A stretch of DNA of 54,998 nt from Streptomyces nymphaeiformis (GTDB lineage Bacteria > Actinomycetota > Actinomycetes > Streptomycetales > Streptomycetaceae). The translations under genes and the position numbers were made by a program. The stretch lies in assembly GCF_014203895.1 (NCBI RefSeq), contig NZ_JACHJY010000019.1, positions 1 to 54,998 on the forward strand, read 5' to 3'. This document shows positions 52,196-54,998 of this stretch, piece after piece. Below the pieces are notes generated by a model. It saw only the letters and a program-made list of their open reading frames with translations. It had not been told where the DNA came from and searched no databases. The stretch's first letter is position 1. Every line of letters starts with the position of its first letter.

Positions 52196-52317
52196 ACGTC
52201 CTGGCCGGCGCGCTGCCCGAGTTCCTCGGCAGCCTCGCGGCCGCCCTCGTACCGGCTGCGGGCCGCGTCGCCCGGCGCGCGGTGCGACAGCGGCGGGGGA
52301 GACCCCGCGGGCGGTGA
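52192..52317 (+). CDS. 41-aa membrane peptide
   Basis: A 41-aa peptide: a hydrophobic segment (VLAGALPEFLGSLAAALVPAAG) followed by a strongly basic tail of about 18 residues rich in Arg. The GTG at 52192 overlaps the TGA of the small HTH gene, so translation is coupled. It may anchor to the membrane with the basic end inside. Function unknown; a membrane partner of the HTH protein is an inference. Confidence 0.55.
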   Translation: MNVLAGALPEFLGSLAAALVPAAGRVARRAVRQRRGRPRGR

Positions 52318-52409
52318 ACCCGCGGCGGGCCCTGCGCGGCACGGACAGGGCCGAGGCGTCGCCCCGGTGGCAACAGGACAGGTCCCGTCACCTGAGGTAT
52401 GCCTTTCCC

Positions 52410-53552
52410 ATGGGTCCCCGCCGACGAGTCTCCCTTCCGCGTCCCTCGCGGCGCGGCGGGCGGCTGCTGCTCGCCGCGCCCTTCGCGCTGATCGCGGCGG
52501 TCACCGTGGTGGACGTCCTGGTTCCCCCCGACGTCCACCTGGGACCCTTCCTCATCGCCGCGCCCGCCGTGACGGCCTCGTTCGCGGGGCCGCGGATGAC
52601 GGCCTTCGTGGGCGCGGTCGCGGTGATCGCGCAATCGGTGGTCGCCGTCGCGCGGACCACCTTCACGGACCTGAACCACACGTACCAGATCGTCGCCCTG
52701 GTCCTGATCTCGGTGATCGCGACCTTCTTCGCCTACCTGCGCGAGCGGGACGAGGGCAGGGTGACGCGTCTGCGCTCCATCGCCCACGCGGCCCAGAGCG
52801 TCGTCCTGCGCCCGCTGCCCGAACGGGCGGGTCCCCTGCGCATCGCCTCGGTCTACCTGGCGGCCGAGGAGGAGGCGCAGATGGGCGGCGACCTGTACGC
52901 GGCCGCCCGCACGGGATCCGGCACCCGGCTGCTGATCGGGGACGCCAGGGGCAAGGGCCTCGACGCCATCAGCGAGGCGTCGCTCGTGCTGGGCGCCTTC
53001 CGGGTCACGGCCCGCCGCGAACGGGAGCTGCCCGACCTGGTCAGACACCTGGAGGCGGGGGTCGGCTCGGTCGAGGAGGACGGGGGCCCGGCGCAGGCGG
53101 CGCCGGACGCCGACCCGGCGGCCGACGACGCGGACGAGGCCTTCGTCACGGCCCTGGTGCTCGACGTCCCCGACGACGAGCCCGTGGTCCGGCTCGTGAA
53201 CTGCGGGCATCCGCCGCCCCTGCTCCTCAGGGACGGCCGGGTGATCCCCCTGGAAGTGAGTCACCCCAGCCCTCCGCTGGGGCTCGCGGACGTGTTCTCG
53301 CCCGACGTCGAGGTGGAGGAGTTCCCCTACGGCGTCGGTGACGTGCTGCTGCTCTACACGGACGGAGTCGTCGAGGCCCGCGACCACGCGCGCGCCTTCT
53401 ATCCGCTGGCGGAGCGGCTCGCCGCCTGGACGGGCGAGGACCCGCCGACCCTGCTCGGCATGCTGCGCAGCGACCTGCGGGCGTACGTCGGCGGTCACCT
53501 CGGGGACGACGCGGCACTCGTCGCGGTGCAGCGCCTCGCGCCGGATCCGTGA
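52410..53552 (+). CDS. membrane PP2C-type Ser/Thr phosphatase (SpoIIE domain)
   Basis: A 380-aa phosphatase. The first ~130 residues hold three or four membrane helices (LLLAAPFALIAAVTVVDVLV onward). The SpoIIE/PP2C domain (~155-375) has MGGDLYAA, IGDARGKGLDA, NCGHPPPLLL, LLLYTDGVVEAR and GDDAALVAV, supplying the metal-binding Asp residues. It likely dephosphorylates an anti-anti-sigma (SpoIIAA/RsbV-type) protein; no such partner is adjacent. The ATG at 52410 has GAGGT 11 bp upstream, a little far. It converges with the M20 peptidase gene. Confidence 0.92.
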   Translation: MGPRRRVSLPRPSRRGGRLLLAAPFALIAAVTVVDVLVPPDVHLGPFLIAAPAVTASFAGPRMTAFVGAVAVIAQSVVAVARTTFTDLNHTYQIVALVLISVIATFFAYLRERDEGRVTRLRSIAHAAQSVVLRPLPERAGPLRIASVYLAAEEEAQMGGDLYAAARTGSGTRLLIGDARGKGLDAISEASLVLGAFRVTARRERELPDLVRHLEAGVGSVEEDGGPAQAAPDADPAADDADEAFVTALVLDVPDDEPVVRLVNCGHPPPLLLRDGRVIPLEVSHPSPPLGLADVFSPDVEVEEFPYGVGDVLLLYTDGVVEARDHARAFYPLAERLAAWTGEDPPTLLGMLRSDLRAYVGGHLGDDAALVAVQRLAPDP

Positions 53553-53589
53553 CCCGGTCGTCTCCCGGGGACCGGGGCGGGGCCGCCCC
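53553..53589. terminator. bidirectional hairpins between convergent genes
   Basis: CCCGGTC (53553-53559) pairs with GACCGGG (53570-53576) around a 10-nt loop. The adjacent GGGGCGG (53574-53580) can pair with CCGCCCC (53583-53589) as an alternative. Together they fill the 48 bp between the phosphatase stop (53552) and the peptidase stop (53601). Confidence 0.5.
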
Positions 53590-53600
53590 TCCGCGTACGG

Positions 53601-54710
53601 CTACTCCGCCCGACCGTTCCGGATGGCCCCGACCAGGCCGGTGACCAGGTTCGCCCGCTCCGCCATCGCGTCGACGAGCAGGAACTCGTGGTCGGCGTGG
53701 GCGCCGCCGCCCACGGCCCCCAGACCGTCCAGGGTCGGGATGCCCAGCGCGCCCGTGAAGTTGCCGTCGCTGCCGCCGCCGACCGCCACGCCCTCGATCC
53801 CGGGGAGCAGTTCGCGTGCCGTCGCGAAGAGCGTCCGGGACGCCGACTCCGGCAGCGGCGGCCGGTTCACGCCTCCGCGGACGGTGAGGGCGGCCCCTTC
53901 CAGACGGGGGGTCAGCCCCGCGAACGCCGCCTCGACGCGGTCCTTCTCCTCGGCCGACTCGACGCGGACGTCGACCCACACGGTGGCCTGAGCGGGAATG
54001 ACGTTGTCCGAGGTCCCCGCGGACGCCACCGTGGGGGACACCGTCGTGCCGAGGTCGGGGCGGCTCAGCGCCTGGACGGCCAGCACCTGATGGGCGGCCT
54101 CCACCAGGGCGTTGACGCCGGCCTCCGGCTCCAGGCCGGCGTGCGACGCGCGTCCCGTGATGCGCACTTCGAACGACCCGCATCCCTTACGGGCGGTCTT
54201 GAGCCCTCCGCCCTCGGCCGCCCCCTCGAAGACCAGCACGTGGCCGCAGGCCCGGGCCCGTTCCTCGATCAGCGCGCGCGAGGCCGCCGAGCCGACCTCC
54301 TCGTCCGCCGTCACCAGGATCTCCACCCCGCTCAGGTCGTCGAGCGCGGCCAGTCCGTGGACGGCCTGGACGAGCCCGCCGAGCATGTCGAAGACCCCGG
54401 GACCGAACGCCCGCCCGCCCTCCACCCGGAAGGGGCGCCGTTCCAGGGTGCCCAGGGGGAAGACCGTGTCGTGGTGACCGAGCACGAGCACCCGGGGCGA
54501 ACCGCCGCCGCTCCAGTGGACGTGGGGGCCCGCGGCGCTGTCGATCAGCGTGGCCTGCCCGCCGAGCCTCTTCTCGATGACCGTGGCGACGGCGGCTGCG
54601 GACGCGCCGATGGCGTCGAGGTCCCGCGAGGGGGACTCGATCTCGACCAGGGTGCGCAGGTCGTCGAGCATGGCGTCGGTGTCCACGCGGGCGTGGTGGT
54701 TCTCGATCAC
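53601..54710 (-). CDS. M20-family metallopeptidase (carboxypeptidase G2-like)
   Basis: A 369-aa zinc peptidase. Metal and catalytic residues are readable: GHHDTVFP (His79, Asp81), FDMLGG (Asp108, bridging), TADEEVG (catalytic Glu137, ligand Glu138), GRASHAG in the lid domain, and HADHEF near the end. Length and order fit the glutamate carboxypeptidase/ArgE group. DMLGG replaces the common DMKGG. The start at GTG 54710 lies 6 bp after a CATACT -10-like sequence, so the message may be leaderless; longer in-frame extensions are Arg-rich. It removes an amino acid from a peptide or N-acyl substrate. Confidence 0.92.
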   Translation of the reverse strand: MIENHHARVDTDAMLDDLRTLVEIESPSRDLDAIGASAAAVATVIEKRLGGQATLIDSAAGPHVHWSGGGSPRVLVLGHHDTVFPLGTLERRPFRVEGGRAFGPGVFDMLGGLVQAVHGLAALDDLSGVEILVTADEEVGSAASRALIEERARACGHVLVFEGAAEGGGLKTARKGCGSFEVRITGRASHAGLEPEAGVNALVEAAHQVLAVQALSRPDLGTTVSPTVASAGTSDNVIPAQATVWVDVRVESAEEKDRVEAAFAGLTPRLEGAALTVRGGVNRPPLPESASRTLFATARELLPGIEGVAVGGGSDGNFTGALGIPTLDGLGAVGGGAHADHEFLLVDAMAERANLVTGLVGAIRNGRAE

Positions 54711-54819
54711 GCCCTCAGTATGGTGCGCGCGGCGAGCCCGCCCCGACCCGAGCCGCGGGAGGCCCCGCGCGCGGCGCACCGGCCTCATGATCGACACTGG
54801 ACGCATTCGGGAAACGTAC

Positions 54820-54852
54820 GTTCGACGGTCCGTTCACCTCCTCTTCGCCTGC
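54820..54852 (+). promoter_or_regulatory. possible PHO box upstream of the secreted-protein gene
   Basis: GTTCG (54820), GTTCACC (54832) and CTTCGCC (54843) repeat at 12- and 11-bp spacing, similar to Streptomyces PhoP direct repeats, whose best unit is GTTCACC. The element is about 65-95 bp before the ATG at 54917. The first unit is poor. Confidence 0.35.
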
Positions 54853-54916
54853 GACTGGTCATCTGGCCATGCCGGACGCCGTGCCGGCACGTCCGAACCA
54901 ACGAGGAGTGCGATTC

Positions 54917-54998
54917 ATGCCCAAGCCCACCCGTCGTCAGCTCGCCGTCGCCACCGCCCTGGTGGCCGCGACCGCCGTGGCCGTGACCGTCACCTCGT
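54917..54998 (+). CDS. N-terminus of a secreted protein (runs off the window)
   Basis: The first 27 codons of a gene that continues past the window. The peptide is a typical export signal: a basic start with Arg-Arg (MPKPTRRQLAV), then an Ala/Val-rich hydrophobic core (ATALVAATAVAVTVTS). GAGGAG lies 8 bp before the ATG. The mature protein is not visible, so no function is given. If the PHO-box-like element upstream is real, a phosphate-starvation enzyme would be a reasonable guess. Confidence 0.75.
   Translation, partial: MPKPTRRQLAVATALVAATAVAVTVTS

Noticed and set aside
54711..54806. N-terminal extension of the M20 peptidase to an ATG at 54806
   Set aside because: The extra residues are Arg-rich and unlike the family. 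A -10-like CATACT lies just before GTG 54710.

Overview
The window is very GC-rich, with strong third-position G/C bias, frequent GTG starts and tightly coupled genes (4-bp ATGA/GTGA overlaps). It carries LAL-type LuxR regulators, a sugar ABC system without its own ATPase, a SpoIIE-type phosphatase and small P450/ferredoxin pairs. This points to a Streptomyces or close relative chromosome. I see no rRNA, tRNA, CRISPR array, insertion sequence or phage gene.

Layout. 1-16135: a hydrolase- and regulator-rich stretch. It holds a carbohydrate ABC importer (binding protein plus two permeases) coupled to a LAL regulator, a chloroperoxidase-like hydrolase, a flavin monooxygenase with its FMN reductase, a second LAL regulator, a CdaR/PucR-like regulator, two more alpha/beta hydrolases and an AraC regulator. 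The hydrolase at the left edge and the one at 15422-16135 are close paralogues. 16226-19509: an XRE-NB-ARC-TPR STAND regulator and a convergent HSL-type esterase. 19647-27359: an AraC regulator, a small molybdopterin-domain protein, a xanthine dehydrogenase operon (FAD subunit, then fused 2Fe-2S/molybdenum subunit) facing a PucR regulator, and a HTH-TOBE protein; together a molybdenum/purine catabolism block. 27432-32917: an oligopeptide-type ABC operon. 33222-34633: P450 plus 3Fe-4S ferredoxin with a well-placed promoter and repeated operator-like sites. 34734-35941: a decayed MFS pseudogene.

36179-42617 is the most unusual locus. A Gly-rich protein with a short helical head and six SSENGRRP-type repeats is followed by a zinc-ribbon/FHA/PqqD-like/M50 membrane protease, a transmembrane Ser/Thr kinase and a transmembrane pseudokinase, all on the minus strand in one apparent operon. 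It looks like a peptide/protein maturation and signalling system I do not recognise as described.

42850-46726: a TolB-like protein coupled to an MFS transporter, then a secreted DNRLRE-metallophosphoesterase with a possible PHO box. 46998-48215: a HupE/UreJ-like membrane protein. 48235-51924: a divergent sulfane-sulfur module (TusA-like protein and ArsR-rhodanese fusion against MBL-double rhodanese and MFS). 51989-54998: a tiny HTH protein coupled to a 41-aa membrane peptide, a SpoIIE phosphatase, an M20 peptidase and the start of a secreted protein.

All assignments come from reading motifs and context; no database search was possible. Promoter and operator calls are by eye.
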